A model generated the notes under the pieces. That model saw only the letters and a program-made list of their open reading frames with translations. It had not been told where the DNA came from and made no database searches. DNA of 64,000 bases from UBA7683 sp964397855 (GTDB lineage: Bacteria > Patescibacteriota > Saccharimonadia > Saccharimonadales > UBA7683), in the NCBI GenBank assembly GCA_964397855.1, contig CAYNKQ010000001.1, positions 96,636 to 160,635 on the forward strand, read 5' to 3'. This document shows positions 9,003 through 18,143 of this stretch, in pieces. A program made the position numbers and the translations under genes. The first letter of the stretch is position 1; each line of letters opens with the position of its first letter.

Positions 9003-10049
9003 ATGAAACGTATAAAAAGTCTAGTTATTGCCGCGCTTGTGGTTGTGGCCACTCTGAGTGCAGCATACACTCCGGTTTCTGCCCAATCATCGGCCGCACT
9101 GAGTATTGTTCCAAAAAAGAACTACACGGTTGAACCCGGTAAAACAGTTAAAGACACCCTAGTTATTCGAAACCTTGACGATCAGAAGACGCTAGAACTG
9201 ACGCTTCGGGTAGTAGACTTCACCTTCATTGACGATGGCGGTTCCCCAAAACTGATGCTGGAAGAAGACGCTCCTCAAACAACGTGGTCGTTGAAGCCAT
9301 TTCTAAAGATCCCTCAAACAGTAAAGATCCCACCAAAAGCAAGCAAAACTCTAGACATGAGTGTTACTATTCCCGCCAAGCACGGCGCGGGTAGCTACTA
9401 TAGTGCTATCGTGTACTCAACTGGTGCTCCAGATGGTGGTAATGTTGGCCTGAGTGCTTCTGGCGTAACCCTGGTCTTTGCATCTGTGCCGGGCACTGTA
9501 AACGAAAACCTTAAGCTTGAAAAGTTCGGTGCCTATAACGGTACTCAGGGTAAGGACGGCTACATGTTTATTACTGCAGAAAAACCCGAGCGAATGGCCT
9601 ATACTCTTAAGAACAATGGTAACGTTACCCAGAGTCCGGTTGGTAGCATCACACTTAAGCACATGTTTGGTCAAAAGCAGGTTATTACTGATATCAACCC
9701 GAACGAATCACTTGCGCTTATTGGTCAGTCTCGTACGTTCATATCGTGTATTAAACTCAAATCAGAATCGGTTGATTTAGAGGGTTCAAAATCTCGAACC
9801 AAGGCATGCACCTCTCCCAGTCTTTGGCCGGGCCGTTACTCAGCCGATCTTAATATCTTTTATGGCCAAAATGGCAACCGTACACAAGAAATTGTAGGAT
9901 CTGCATCATTTTGGTACATGCCGCTGTGGTTCATAATTGTGTTGGCAATTCTGGCTGTGGCAATTGCATACGTTATTTGGCGAGTAGTTGGTAAGGTACG
10001 CGGCAAGTCGGGCCCTAAGACTAAAAAATCATCACGACGAAAATGGTAA
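9003..10049 (+). CDS. DUF916-like (WxL-locus type) membrane-anchored surface protein
   Basis: 348 aa, starting at ATG 9003 with GAGGAGA 10 nt upstream; the GTG at 8985 is less likely. Order: signal peptide (core SLVIAALVVVATL), an Ig-like domain resembling DUF916 (IVPKKNYTVEPGKTVKDTLVIRN and GAGSYYSAIVYS are the diagnostic strands), a second beta domain, a C-terminal transmembrane helix (WFIIVLAILAVAIAYVIW) and a basic tail. In Gram-positive WxL operons such proteins bind peptidoglycan and present WxL proteins. Its position after three secreted paralogues suggests an analogous anchoring job. Confidence 0.75.
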   Translation: MKRIKSLVIAALVVVATLSAAYTPVSAQSSAALSIVPKKNYTVEPGKTVKDTLVIRNLDDQKTLELTLRVVDFTFIDDGGSPKLMLEEDAPQTTWSLKPFLKIPQTVKIPPKASKTLDMSVTIPAKHGAGSYYSAIVYSTGAPDGGNVGLSASGVTLVFASVPGTVNENLKLEKFGAYNGTQGKDGYMFITAEKPERMAYTLKNNGNVTQSPVGSITLKHMFGQKQVITDINPNESLALIGQSRTFISCIKLKSESVDLEGSKSRTKACTSPSLWPGRYSADLNIFYGQNGNRTQEIVGSASFWYMPLWFIIVLAILAVAIAYVIWRVVGKVRGKSGPKTKKSSRRKW

Positions 10050-10099
10050 CACAGTAGCCCTTTTGTAAGCGCTGCGGGCGCGTTACAATAAGCATAAGC

Positions 10100-11014
10100 A
10101 TGGTACACAAAATTCGTTACGGCACAAAACAGATACTCCTGATTACGATTGGGATGTTTCTGTTTGTGCTGCTGGTTTCTGTAAGATCTGTATCAGCGAT
10201 TACGCCAATTCCTACACCTGAACCAAAGCCGGGTTCACACGGACTTGAGGCTACTAAAAAACAAGCGCCACCAACACAAGGGGCGACCATTACAACTCCT
10301 GGAAACGGAGCATCGTTTACGACTTCGCCGATCACTGTTAACGGTATATGTCCAAACGGACTATTGGTACAGGTATATAACAACGGTGTGATGGTTGGCT
10401 CGGTAATGTGCACGAACGGCAGTTTTAGGGTAGAAGTGGGCTTATTTGCTGGCACAAATGAACTCAGTGCCGTAGTCTATGACGACCTTGATCAACCCGG
10501 CCCGATCTCAAATATCGTTACTGTTACGTACACCGACACTCGCTTCACGGCTTTTGGTGCACTAGTAACTCTCACAAGTTCGTACGGTCGGAGATCAGCT
10601 GCAACAGGCAGTGAACTAAATTGGCCCCTCCAGCTTTCTGGCGGTACTGGGCCGTATGCATTTAGTATTGACTGGAGCGATGGCTCTTCGCCTGAGCTTA
10701 AGAGTCAGGCGCTTACAGGCTTGGTAACGATTGCGCATGCTTACAAAAAAGCTGGGATATATCAGGTTAACGTAAAAGCAACTGATGTGAACGGAGTGAC
10801 CGCCTTCTTGCAAGTTATCGCAGTCTCAAATGGTAAGGTCGATTCAACACCTGACGCCGCTGCTGCTGGTAAAAGTGCTACAAAAGTGCTGTGGGTTCCA
10901 GCTGTTGTGGCTCTGGTGCTACTTCCACCAACATATTGGCTTGGTAAGCGTAGTCAAATGGTGACGTTACGCAACAAAATGCTTAAAGAACGCGACAGTT
11001 ACGGAGAAAAGTAG
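10100..11014 (+). CDS. surface protein with Ig-like and PKD-like domains and C-terminal anchor
   Basis: 304 aa. Signal peptide (ILLITIGMFLFVLLVSV), a Pro-rich linker, an Ig-like domain (TTPGNGASFTTSPITVNG ... GTNELSAVVYDD), then a PKD-type domain (GTGPYAFSIDWSDGS ... HAYKKAGIYQVNVKATD), and a C-terminal transmembrane segment (WVPAVVALVLLPPTYWL) followed by basic residues. PKD and Ig modules usually serve as adhesive or spacer units. TACAAT at 10084 lies 10 nt before the ATG and no clear Shine-Dalgarno is seen. It sits between the two DUF916-type genes and probably belongs to the same surface complex. Confidence 0.7.
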   Translation: MVHKIRYGTKQILLITIGMFLFVLLVSVRSVSAITPIPTPEPKPGSHGLEATKKQAPPTQGATITTPGNGASFTTSPITVNGICPNGLLVQVYNNGVMVGSVMCTNGSFRVEVGLFAGTNELSAVVYDDLDQPGPISNIVTVTYTDTRFTAFGALVTLTSSYGRRSAATGSELNWPLQLSGGTGPYAFSIDWSDGSSPELKSQALTGLVTIAHAYKKAGIYQVNVKATDVNGVTAFLQVIAVSNGKVDSTPDAAAAGKSATKVLWVPAVVALVLLPPTYWLGKRSQMVTLRNKMLKERDSYGEK

Positions 11015-11036
11015 CCTTACAGTCAGTAGCTGCTGT

Positions 11037-11065
11037 TTGACAAGCGTAAGTACTACCGTGATAAA
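11037..11065 (+). promoter_or_regulatory. candidate promoter of the second surface cassette
   Basis: A perfect TTGACA at 11037-11042 and GATAAA at 11060-11065 are spaced by 17 bp. It precedes ATG 11092 and would drive 11092-13316. Confidence 0.6.
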
Positions 11066-11091
11066 CTGTAGCTAGTTACAAGGCAACAAAA

Positions 11092-12249
11092 ATGAATGAG
11101 GCTGTGAGGGAACGAAGCGTGAACTCTTCCAGAGTACTAAACCGGCGAGTGGGATACGTAGCGATTATTGTATTCATACTACTACTCACTTTTGTAATGT
11201 CAGCGCTTGCATCAGCTTCTCTGGTGACAGAGCGTTCGATTGAGCCCAGTAGCTCATCCGTTTCAGCCACCAACGTAACGTACGGAGTTAATTTTACTTC
11301 AGTCGATGCGGCCAATGCTTTCGTGATTGATTTTTGCAGTAATACACCACTGATTGGTCAGACGTGCACATCACCAACTGGCTTTGATGTTTCTGCAGCT
11401 GATGCAACGACAACTGGCTTTACCGAGGAACAGGCTCTCGACAACAACACGCTACGTATCACGGGCTCAATTGCAGCGACAACTGCCGTATCAGTTAATG
11501 TAACTGGTATCGTTAACCCCTCAGTAGCTGGCCCAATGTATGCTCGTATTGTCACTTATGATAGCGACACAAATGCGGACACATACCAATCTGACGATTT
11601 GGGAAGTGGTGTAGTCGACAGCGGCAGCGTAGCCATGTCGATCACTCCTACAATAGGAGTATCGGGGTCTGTGCTGGAGAGCATGACATTCTGTGTAGCT
11701 AAAAACATGATCAGTGCCAACTGTGATCTGACAGATAATCAACCACCAGCTATTAAGCTTGGTGAGGTTGTCGGAGACAACACGGTTTTAAGTACAGATG
11801 TAAGCGAAGGCATTATCTATACGCAGATTTCAACCAATGCGGTAAGCGGCGCAGTAGTCAGTCTTAAGAGTGGTGCTACAGGGTGCGGTGGGTTGCGACG
11901 GATGGGCGCCCCATCTGCTTGTGATATTGCGCCTGCACAGACTAGCGGTATCTCTCCTGGCGAGGCAAAGTTTGGTGTGAAACTGGTCCCAGCGGCAAAC
12001 ACAGGCTCAAATCCTGGAGGCATACTGCGGGCAATCAATAATTATAATGATTCAACTTTTACACTAAACTACACGGTGGGTGATACGGCCGGGGTGACTG
12101 GTGCCTATGGTGACCCGTTCTTCGATACCAATGGCGGGCCGGCTAATGGCAAAAATATGGCACTCACCTTCGGCGCTGCCATTAGTCAGACCACACCCGC
12201 AGGTTCGTACTCAACTGACCTTAGTTTGATTGCAACGGGCAGGTTCTGA
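11092..12249 (+). CDS. secreted surface protein, family member 4
   Basis: 385 aa. AAGG lies 9 nt before the ATG. A signal-anchor-like segment (VGYVAIIVFILLLTFVMSALASA) is followed by beta-rich sequence with FCSNTPLIGQTC and, later, FCVAKNMISANC, the same cysteine-spaced motif as in the 7869 product. The family block appears as SPGEAKFGVKLVP, and the end is TPAGSYSTDLSLIATGRF. The stop overlaps the next start by one base, so it is coupled to a DUF916-type anchor and repeats the secreted-protein-plus-anchor arrangement seen at 7869-10049. Confidence 0.72.
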   Translation: MNEAVRERSVNSSRVLNRRVGYVAIIVFILLLTFVMSALASASLVTERSIEPSSSSVSATNVTYGVNFTSVDAANAFVIDFCSNTPLIGQTCTSPTGFDVSAADATTTGFTEEQALDNNTLRITGSIAATTAVSVNVTGIVNPSVAGPMYARIVTYDSDTNADTYQSDDLGSGVVDSGSVAMSITPTIGVSGSVLESMTFCVAKNMISANCDLTDNQPPAIKLGEVVGDNTVLSTDVSEGIIYTQISTNAVSGAVVSLKSGATGCGGLRRMGAPSACDIAPAQTSGISPGEAKFGVKLVPAANTGSNPGGILRAINNYNDSTFTLNYTVGDTAGVTGAYGDPFFDTNGGPANGKNMALTFGAAISQTTPAGSYSTDLSLIATGRF

Positions 12250-13316
12250 TGTCATCAAACAGGTCGGATTACAGTTCAGCACAATTACGGGGAGCGTGGA
12301 TAGTGCTAAATCAACCTATCCGAACGGGTATTTATACGATTATGGCTGCTGTAGCGGTGATCGTTTCGCTTTTTGGTCAGGGACTGCCCGCAGAGGCTAC
12401 CCCAGGTAATTCACCTAACGTGCTCAAGGTTTCGCCAGTACGTAGCGATATTGAAGTTCAGCCAGGCACGAGTAAGGCGGTTCGGACAATAATTACAAAT
12501 CTTACCAAGGCACCAATTACGGTTCGTCCTGTAGGGAATGATTTCATTGCGGGAGACGAGCGAGGCACCCCGGCCCTTATCTTAGACGGTGATTCATTCG
12601 CACCAACCCATAGCTTGAAACGCTTCATGGCTCCGTTGTCTGAGGTGACTATTCCAGCAAGCCAAGACAAGGTAGTGAACGTGGTCATAACAGTGCCGAA
12701 AGATGCTCAGGCTGGTGGTTATTTTGGAGCTATTCGCTTTGTGCCGACCACTCCAAATAGCGGCGAACAGGTTAATCTAAGTGGCAGCGTGGCCTCGCTT
12801 ATGCTACTGAAAGTTCCTGGTGATTTGGTTGAAAAACTCGACCTTACCGATTTTGAGATTCAGCAGAAGAGTAAATCGGGAGCGTACTTTCATAGTCCAG
12901 ATAATCTGCAGGTCACGGTTCGTTTTGCCAATAAAGGCAACGTACAGGTTGGTCCGTTTGGGAAAGTATCTGTTAAATCAGGCAATGAAGTTGTCTATGA
13001 AGCTGATTTCAACACGAAAGATCCGCGGGATATGGCGTTACCCGACGGAGCCCGCCGGTGGGATATTCCGCTAGAGAAGATTGGTACGTTCGGTAAGTAT
13101 ACCGTAAGCGCAACCTTTACCTATGGGCAAAAGAACCAAACGGTTGAGGTTACAAAATCATTCTGGGTAATCCCAACGGGTATTGTTATAGCAGGGATTT
13201 TAGTAGTAGCTTTACTCATAGCCGTGTTTATTGGTACTTGGCTGTACTTGCGTCGTCGCAGGTTGCGCGCGCTTCACGGTCACGCTCGCGGGGGTAATGG
13301 CTATAAGCGCTATTAG
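12249..13316 (+). CDS. DUF916-like membrane-anchored surface protein, second copy
   Basis: 355 aa, paralogue of the 9003 product. A signal peptide with a long n-region ends around AEA; the DUF916-like domain shows VSPVRSDIEVQPGTSKAVRTI and DAQAGGYFGAIRF. A second beta domain follows (VTVRFANKGNVQVGPFG), then a transmembrane helix (GIVIAGILVVALLIAVFIGTW) and a strongly basic tail (YLRRRRLRALHGH). Translation is coupled to the gene at 11092 by a 1-bp overlap. Likely the anchor partner of that protein; binding partners are inferred from WxL loci, not shown here. Confidence 0.75.
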   Translation: MSSNRSDYSSAQLRGAWIVLNQPIRTGIYTIMAAVAVIVSLFGQGLPAEATPGNSPNVLKVSPVRSDIEVQPGTSKAVRTIITNLTKAPITVRPVGNDFIAGDERGTPALILDGDSFAPTHSLKRFMAPLSEVTIPASQDKVVNVVITVPKDAQAGGYFGAIRFVPTTPNSGEQVNLSGSVASLMLLKVPGDLVEKLDLTDFEIQQKSKSGAYFHSPDNLQVTVRFANKGNVQVGPFGKVSVKSGNEVVYEADFNTKDPRDMALPDGARRWDIPLEKIGTFGKYTVSATFTYGQKNQTVEVTKSFWVIPTGIVIAGILVVALLIAVFIGTWLYLRRRRLRALHGHARGGNGYKRY

Positions 13317-13356
13317 CGATAGTATAATGAATACCAATACTAATGAAGGAGTATAC

Positions 13357-13887
13357 GTGTCAGCAATTCGTTTTACAGCCACACTTCGTAAGCTTGATGC
13401 AGCTGAAAAGGTCGGATCGGGAGTTATTGTGGCCTTGCCAAAAGAGGCAAGCCTAGAGCTGCCGTCACGAGGCATGGTTATGATTGAGGGGTCAGTTAAT
13501 GACGCTCATTTTCGTGCACCGCTAGAGCCGGATGGTCAAGGAAGTCACTGGTTTAAAGTCGATAAAGATATGCGCAGTGTAGTTGGAATAGACGTAGGTG
13601 AAGCCGCTACCTTTAATATTGCATCAACCAAACAGTGGCCAGATCCAGAGGTCCCAGACGATCTGCAACGTGCGCTGCAGGCTGATCAAGAGGCGAACGA
13701 AATGTGGTCAAAAATCACTCCAATGGCACGATGGGATTGGATTCGTTGGATGGACGCAGTTGTACTAGAAAAAACCCGCAAAGAACGCCCGGAGAAGCTC
13801 TGTTCGATGCTTCGTGCAGGAAAGCGGAGGCCATGCTGTTTCAATCGTGCTTACCGCGCCATGCCGCGTGCTGCGGAGTTGCTTTAG
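13357..13887 (+). CDS. DUF1905 / YdeI-OmdA family protein
   Basis: 176 aa from GTG 13357, supported by GAAGGA 6 nt upstream and by TATAAT at 13323-13328, which makes the ATG at 13327 part of the promoter. The N-terminal half matches the DUF1905 beta fold (FTATLRKLD, VGSGVIVALP, HWFKVDKDMR). The C-terminal half matches the YdeI/OmdA helical domain, with the typical WDWIRWMDA and GKRRPCCFN motifs. Members are widespread small cytosolic proteins with no settled biochemical role; some have been linked to peptide-antibiotic resistance. The gene has its own promoter and is not part of the surface operon before it. Confidence 0.75.
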   Translation: MSAIRFTATLRKLDAAEKVGSGVIVALPKEASLELPSRGMVMIEGSVNDAHFRAPLEPDGQGSHWFKVDKDMRSVVGIDVGEAATFNIASTKQWPDPEVPDDLQRALQADQEANEMWSKITPMARWDWIRWMDAVVLEKTRKERPEKLCSMLRAGKRRPCCFNRAYRAMPRAAELL

Positions 13888-13907
13888 TAGCAGGGTAAAA
13901 CCCCACC

Positions 13908-14108
13908 TTATTTTAGCCGCTCGAGTGCGCCACGTCGTTTAACAATATTTTTATAATCCCACTGAATAGACTTAGATTTTTTGAGCCAGCGTTTTAGATC
14001 CGAAATATTAATCTGTTCTAGGTCTGTGTACCGGATTTCGGCAGCTTTAAAACTGCCCTCTATCTGTAAGGTTGGTTCATCAAATGATTGTCCACTCCAA
14101 AGGCTCAC
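13908..14108 (-). CDS. small conserved-looking protein, 66 aa
   Basis: The GTG start at 14108 has a perfect AGGAGG 9 nt upstream, located inside the last codons of the VOC gene, and begins 4 nt after that gene's stop; this supports a real, coupled gene rather than a chance ORF. The sequence is polar, with a Trp/Lys-rich C-terminal half (LKRWLKKSKSIQWDYKNIVKRRG). It faintly resembles the end of DUF1801-type proteins, but I cannot assign a family with confidence. Confidence 0.6.
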   Translation of the reverse strand: MSLWSGQSFDEPTLQIEGSFKAAEIRYTDLEQINISDLKRWLKKSKSIQWDYKNIVKRRGALERLK

Positions 14109-14112
14109 GTGC

Positions 14113-14538
14113 TTAAGCCTCCTGAGGTTTTTGACCAGCGATGTTGACCATCCAGAGAATACCGAACTGATCTGTTAGCATTCCAAAAGTATCTCCCCAT
14201 GGAGCTTTGGTAAGTGGCTGGGATTGCTGCCCACCTTCGGAGAGTTTGCTGTAGTAGCTACTGAGCTCTGCCTCATTATCACCACTTAGGGAAATACTGA
14301 TGCTGGTTCCAGAATTGTATGGCATGCCATCGGGAAGATCGGCCGCCATGAGTGTTATACCGTTTTCTGCTACCAGCATACCGTGCATAATCTGATTTGG
14401 ATCGCCCTGGTTTGCCGCCATGCCGCCTTCTTGAAATGTACTGAGTTCAAGTTTTCCGCCAAACACAGTGTTGTAAAATTCCATAGCTTTTCGAGCATTA
14501 CCGTTAAACGTAATGTACGGATTAAGTTTTGATTGCAT
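14113..14538 (-). CDS. VOC-family protein (PhnB/glyoxalase-like)
   Basis: 141 aa with two beta-alpha-beta-beta-beta half folds. The pattern LNPYITFNGNARKAMEFY near the N-terminus and DQFGILWMVN near the C-terminus are typical of the PhnB-like branch of the vicinal oxygen chelate superfamily. Such proteins often bind small ligands or metal and their substrates are mostly unknown. AAGGAGA stands 6-7 nt before the ATG. It forms a two-gene unit with the 66-aa gene. Confidence 0.8.
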   Translation of the reverse strand: MQSKLNPYITFNGNARKAMEFYNTVFGGKLELSTFQEGGMAANQGDPNQIMHGMLVAENGITLMAADLPDGMPYNSGTSISISLSGDNEAELSSYYSKLSEGGQQSQPLTKAPWGDTFGMLTDQFGILWMVNIAGQKPQEA

Positions 14539-14616
14539 CCCGTTCTCCTTCTTATATAGATTAGTATACTCTCGAAGTAGACTAAATGCCGATCCTCACA
14601 ATAGGATGGATCTGCG

Positions 14617-16272
14617 TTACTGCTTTATGTGCCGTTGAAGTGCATCAGGCTTTTCGGTTGTCCAGCCTGCTGGTGGTGCAACAGTAGCCCATGCATGTGG
14701 GGCGGTATCAATGTAGTAGTGGCCATTGCCGATGGGTGCCGAAGCGGCGATTGCTTGGTCGAGTCCTACTTGCAAGAATGTAATGATCGGGTACCAGCGT
14801 GTCTGCGGCGAGACTGCTCGGCCACGTTCTTCTTTTAGCCAGTCCGGTTTTTTAAACAGTAGATCAAAATTGAACCAAACAACTGGATCATTGGCGTGTT
14901 GCAGAAAAAGTATTCTCGTGTCATCTATTGACGGGCTGGTTGCAATAATATCTTCTCGGCTTGATGCAAATACGACCGACTTTCCTGATTTATATTTTGG
15001 TTGCCATTCTGGTGACCCGGGGTCTCTAGAATCTGTTATATTTCGCCATAGGTCCGTATCGTTAGGTGTTCCTGTAAACAATGCTCCGTCTACTGAGCGC
15101 CGAATATCATTTACACTGCTAAACGCTTCTTGCCCACCAAACGAACCAAGGCTAAGGCCGTACACGACTAGCTTCGGTCTGTTGCTTTGCGGTAGTGATT
15201 GCCATTCTTCAAAAACGGTATCGTAGAGTACGCGACCAGCTTCTTTGGCTCGATCTTGATCAACTAAAAATGATATCCAACTTGGTAAATAAGAATACTG
15301 CTGCGAGACTATAGCGCTACTTCCGCCGTACATATATTCTAACGAATCGGATGCAGTTGGGTCGATCCAGCCCGTGCCAGTTGCGGTTGCGATAACCAAT
15401 ATGTCTCTATTGAATGCACCGGTTCGTTTCAATTCAGCTAAGGCAAGGTCAGCACGAGCTTGTGCAGTGTCCGCTGAGGCTACTCCAGCATATACACGAA
15501 TAGGGTCCGCAGCAGGAGTGCCGCTGTACTGGCTAATCTGTTCTTGGGTTGGGCCCTTGCCAAGAAAAGCCCTTCCTTGAAATCCTACCGTATCCCAAGC
15601 TATAAACGATCCGGGGCCACCGGAGCGGTTTGCGCTTAGTGGCTTGGCTGCTCCTTCAGGAGTAGTTGCATCTCTGATGCCAAACGCCGAGTCAGCTACG
15701 TGTAAGAATGCACTGAATAGAATACCGCTAACTGCCAGGTATACGATGAATCCGCTACTCAGAAGTGCTAGAAATACACCTAACCTTGCGGGCATTCGCT
15801 TTGAATACAGTCGAGCTATCTTCAGGCACATTTCTCGTATCATTCTGCCAAGATAGAAAAAGATCACGGAGACTATCGTAGTGCTAAGCACTATCAACAG
15901 TGAGTGGGTAAGCCCGATTTCTTCCACGCCCAGGAGTCGTCTGACTTGATTCTGCCACACCCTGCCTGCTAATAGGGCTCCAAGTATCAGCAGAGGAGCG
16001 GCAACCTTGAGCAGTCTCCACGATACTTGCTTAGTCTTGTGGCTGAGTTCACTCTGAATAAACCATCTATAGAGCGAGCTACAACCAAGACCTACGCCAT
16101 ATCCGATTACCAAGCCAAGACCACTAATAAAACCCTGAATAAACCATGGTCTCGGCAGTAGCGAGGGCAAAACGGAACAAAGAACTGCTCCAATAGCAAA
16201 GATAGTTCCGAGAAAACTGGGCTTCCAATTTTTAGGAGCCTCTTGTTTAATTGACGTGTTTTTTGTGCGCAC
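14617..16272 (-). CDS. membrane alpha/beta-hydrolase (Abhydrolase_9 type)
   Basis: 551 aa. The first ~190 residues hold about five transmembrane helices; the rest is a soluble alpha/beta-hydrolase domain, probably outside the membrane. The nucleophile elbow is YGLSLGS with Ser374, and a histidine-bearing C-terminal region (NGHYYIDTAPHAW) could complete the triad. This architecture fits the PF15420/PF10081 pair found in actinobacterial proteins of unknown substrate. It starts at GTG only 2 nt after the stop of the 134-aa membrane protein, so the two are co-translated. Confidence 0.75.
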   Translation of the reverse strand: MRTKNTSIKQEAPKNWKPSFLGTIFAIGAVLCSVLPSLLPRPWFIQGFISGLGLVIGYGVGLGCSSLYRWFIQSELSHKTKQVSWRLLKVAAPLLILGALLAGRVWQNQVRRLLGVEEIGLTHSLLIVLSTTIVSVIFFYLGRMIREMCLKIARLYSKRMPARLGVFLALLSSGFIVYLAVSGILFSAFLHVADSAFGIRDATTPEGAAKPLSANRSGGPGSFIAWDTVGFQGRAFLGKGPTQEQISQYSGTPAADPIRVYAGVASADTAQARADLALAELKRTGAFNRDILVIATATGTGWIDPTASDSLEYMYGGSSAIVSQQYSYLPSWISFLVDQDRAKEAGRVLYDTVFEEWQSLPQSNRPKLVVYGLSLGSFGGQEAFSSVNDIRRSVDGALFTGTPNDTDLWRNITDSRDPGSPEWQPKYKSGKSVVFASSREDIIATSPSIDDTRILFLQHANDPVVWFNFDLLFKKPDWLKEERGRAVSPQTRWYPIITFLQVGLDQAIAASAPIGNGHYYIDTAPHAWATVAPPAGWTTEKPDALQRHIKQ

Positions 16273-16274
16273 AA

Positions 16275-16679
16275 CTAGCCTAACTTTTTATAGAGGTATG
16301 TAATAAGTGAAGTTGCAATTGTCATGGCTGCTATGACAATAATCAGGCCAATGAAACCACTAATCTGGACGTGTTGGCCAAAAAGTACTTCAATTGCTGC
16401 AAGAAAAACAAATTTTGAAAAAAACATGACCAACCAGACGCTAAACGCCATAGCTACCGCATTCGTTTTTTTACCAGCTTGTTTAAATTGAGAGACTACC
16501 CAGTCTTTGCACGCAAATGTAGCATAGGTTAGCGCCTGCAGTACCACCGCCACCCCGAATGTAGTTGAATACGACCGTGTATATAAAATATCCGTGTAAT
16601 CGTTAAAGAATCCGAGTACAACTGAGTAGACGAGAACTCCCAGAACCATTTCACATAGCAACTTTTGCCTGTTTGTCAT
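16275..16679 (-). CDS. four-helix membrane protein, unknown function
   Basis: 134 aa with about four transmembrane helices and no recognised domain. A -10 box TATACT lies exactly 6 nt before the ATG with no Shine-Dalgarno, so the transcript is probably leaderless. It is the first gene of a unit with the membrane hydrolase downstream, suggesting a functional link, but its role cannot be read from sequence. Confidence 0.6.
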   Translation of the reverse strand: MTNRQKLLCEMVLGVLVYSVVLGFFNDYTDILYTRSYSTTFGVAVVLQALTYATFACKDWVVSQFKQAGKKTNAVAMAFSVWLVMFFSKFVFLAAIEVLFGQHVQISGFIGLIIVIAAMTIATSLITYLYKKLG

Positions 16680-16749
16680 AGGCTACAGTATATACAGTCA
16701 TAGGTTATAGGCAAAACTTCATGTTTGGGGTGATAAGCGAGTTTTCTGC

Positions 16750-17010
16750 TTAGCTTGCTCTAGCATTTTCCTTGAGCATCTTTACTGCGTCTTTTAGTGA
16801 GCCAGCCGGAGTGATCGTGCCGCTATTTACGAACAGAATTTGATCAGCACCCTCAATGGTGTTTAGCCGGTGTGCAATCACTACGATGGTCGTTTCTTTC
16901 GGTAAGCTCTTAATAATGTCATCGAGTAGTTTTTCTGTGATGGTATCAACATTGGCTGTTGCCTCATCAAGAATAATTAGTTCTGGATGACGCAGCGCTG
17001 CACTAACAGC
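16750..17010 (-). pseudogene. remnant of an ABC-transporter ATPase (C-terminal fragment)
   Basis: The frame encodes the end of an exporter-type nucleotide-binding domain: LIILDEATANVDT (Walker B and D-loop), then VVIAHRLNTIEGADQILFV (switch histidine). Walker A, Q-loop, LSGGQ signature and membrane domain are absent; upstream of residue ~39 of the ORF the sequence is unrelated and runs into the end of the LysM-CHAP gene. No start with a ribosome site is seen. I read this as the leftover of a deletion that joined it to the neighbouring gene. Confidence 0.65.
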
Positions 17011-17056
17011 AGCCCCGTGTACAGCTTGCACTAAAGCTGCAGTAGAGCTACATACA

Positions 17057-17848
17057 TTAATATATGTAGGTAAAACTACTGGCTGAAGTGGTGCGACTGC
17101 TGACAACGCCCAGGCCACGCCAGTTCATTTCACTAACTGTAACGGTGCCATCTCCATTAACGCTTTCAATGTAGACAACGTGATTGCCTTGCTGGCCAAT
17201 AGCACCTACACGTGGCGCACTACCTGTTGCAAAACCCTGAGCGGCTGCGCTTGATACCCATGCACTGGCATTTCCCAGTCGGTTCGGTAGATCGGGCCGT
17301 CGGCTTTTCGCGTACCAAGTACAATAGCCAGCGGCATAGGTGTTGCCGGCAGAGCTGCCTCTGGGCTGTGCACTTGTAGTGCTACTTTGTCCAGATGAAA
17401 TTTGTGGTGTTATCACAGTTGGTGCAACCACGGGTAGCGCGCGTTCGGCGAGCTGCTCTTCGGGTGTCGGAATGGTTATTACGTCACCAACATTAATTGT
17501 GTCTGGTTGAGCAATTTGCGTATTTTTCGCGAATAAACGAGTCCACTGAGTTTGGTTTGCCTCAGCGATCTTTGTTAACGTGTCACCGGCTACAACTGTG
17601 TACTGAACCGGAGCAGGTATTATTGGGGCGGCTGCTTCGACTTTCTGTTCTTCTTTTGGCTCTGGTTTAACTTCAGCTTCAACCTTCTTCTTCTGAGTGG
17701 TTGAATTGTCGGTTAACTTTATTGTTTCGTAATGAAAGGGGTCTTCTGTAATAGCAAGCTGCTTTGTTGAAAGCGCACTGACATTACCTGTTGATATAAA
17801 TGCGAGCGCGCAAAATAACAGTCCCACCTTAAAAGCGGTGCTGATCAT
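17057..17848 (-). CDS. secreted LysM-CHAP cell wall hydrolase
   Basis: 263 aa with AGGAGGA 8 nt before ATG. Signal peptide (core VGLLFCALAFIS), a Lys/Glu/Pro-rich linker, a LysM domain at about 84-128 (YTVVAGDTLTKIA ... INVGDVITIPT), then a CHAP domain at about 170-263 with the catalytic cysteine in GYCTWYAK and histidine in GNHVVYIE. It should bind peptidoglycan by LysM and cleave an amide or peptide bond in it. The domain appears complete to the stop despite the ABC remnant that begins right after it. No binding partner is evident. Confidence 0.88.
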   Translation of the reverse strand: MISTAFKVGLLFCALAFISTGNVSALSTKQLAITEDPFHYETIKLTDNSTTQKKKVEAEVKPEPKEEQKVEAAAPIIPAPVQYTVVAGDTLTKIAEANQTQWTRLFAKNTQIAQPDTINVGDVITIPTPEEQLAERALPVVAPTVITPQISSGQSSTTSAQPRGSSAGNTYAAGYCTWYAKSRRPDLPNRLGNASAWVSSAAAQGFATGSAPRVGAIGQQGNHVVYIESVNGDGTVTVSEMNWRGLGVVSSRTTSASSFTYIY

Positions 17849-18143
17849 GGTTTGTTTCCTCCTAGTAAATGGATACGTTCATAATTAAAATGTAGGATTC
17901 GGTCGCTTGACGGTGCCTACGAACGTGTCTTTGATTGGTGTTTCAAGGGCACAAGGGTCAATACTACACGACAATATTCACAAGTCAACGTTCGAAGATT
18001 TTGTCTTGGCGCTATATATAGCGTGACAGAGGGGATTCGACGCTACTGATAGAATGTAAATATAACAACGTAAGCGTAATAAGCGGGTGGAAATGCACGA
18101 CAGAAATTGCGTACTCTTAATTTTTATGTTAAAATAGTATATT

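Noticed and set aside
14726..15226. 166-codon plus-strand ORF opposite the membrane hydrolase
   Set aside because: It has no ribosome site or domain, and lies wholly antisense to a clearly coding gene.
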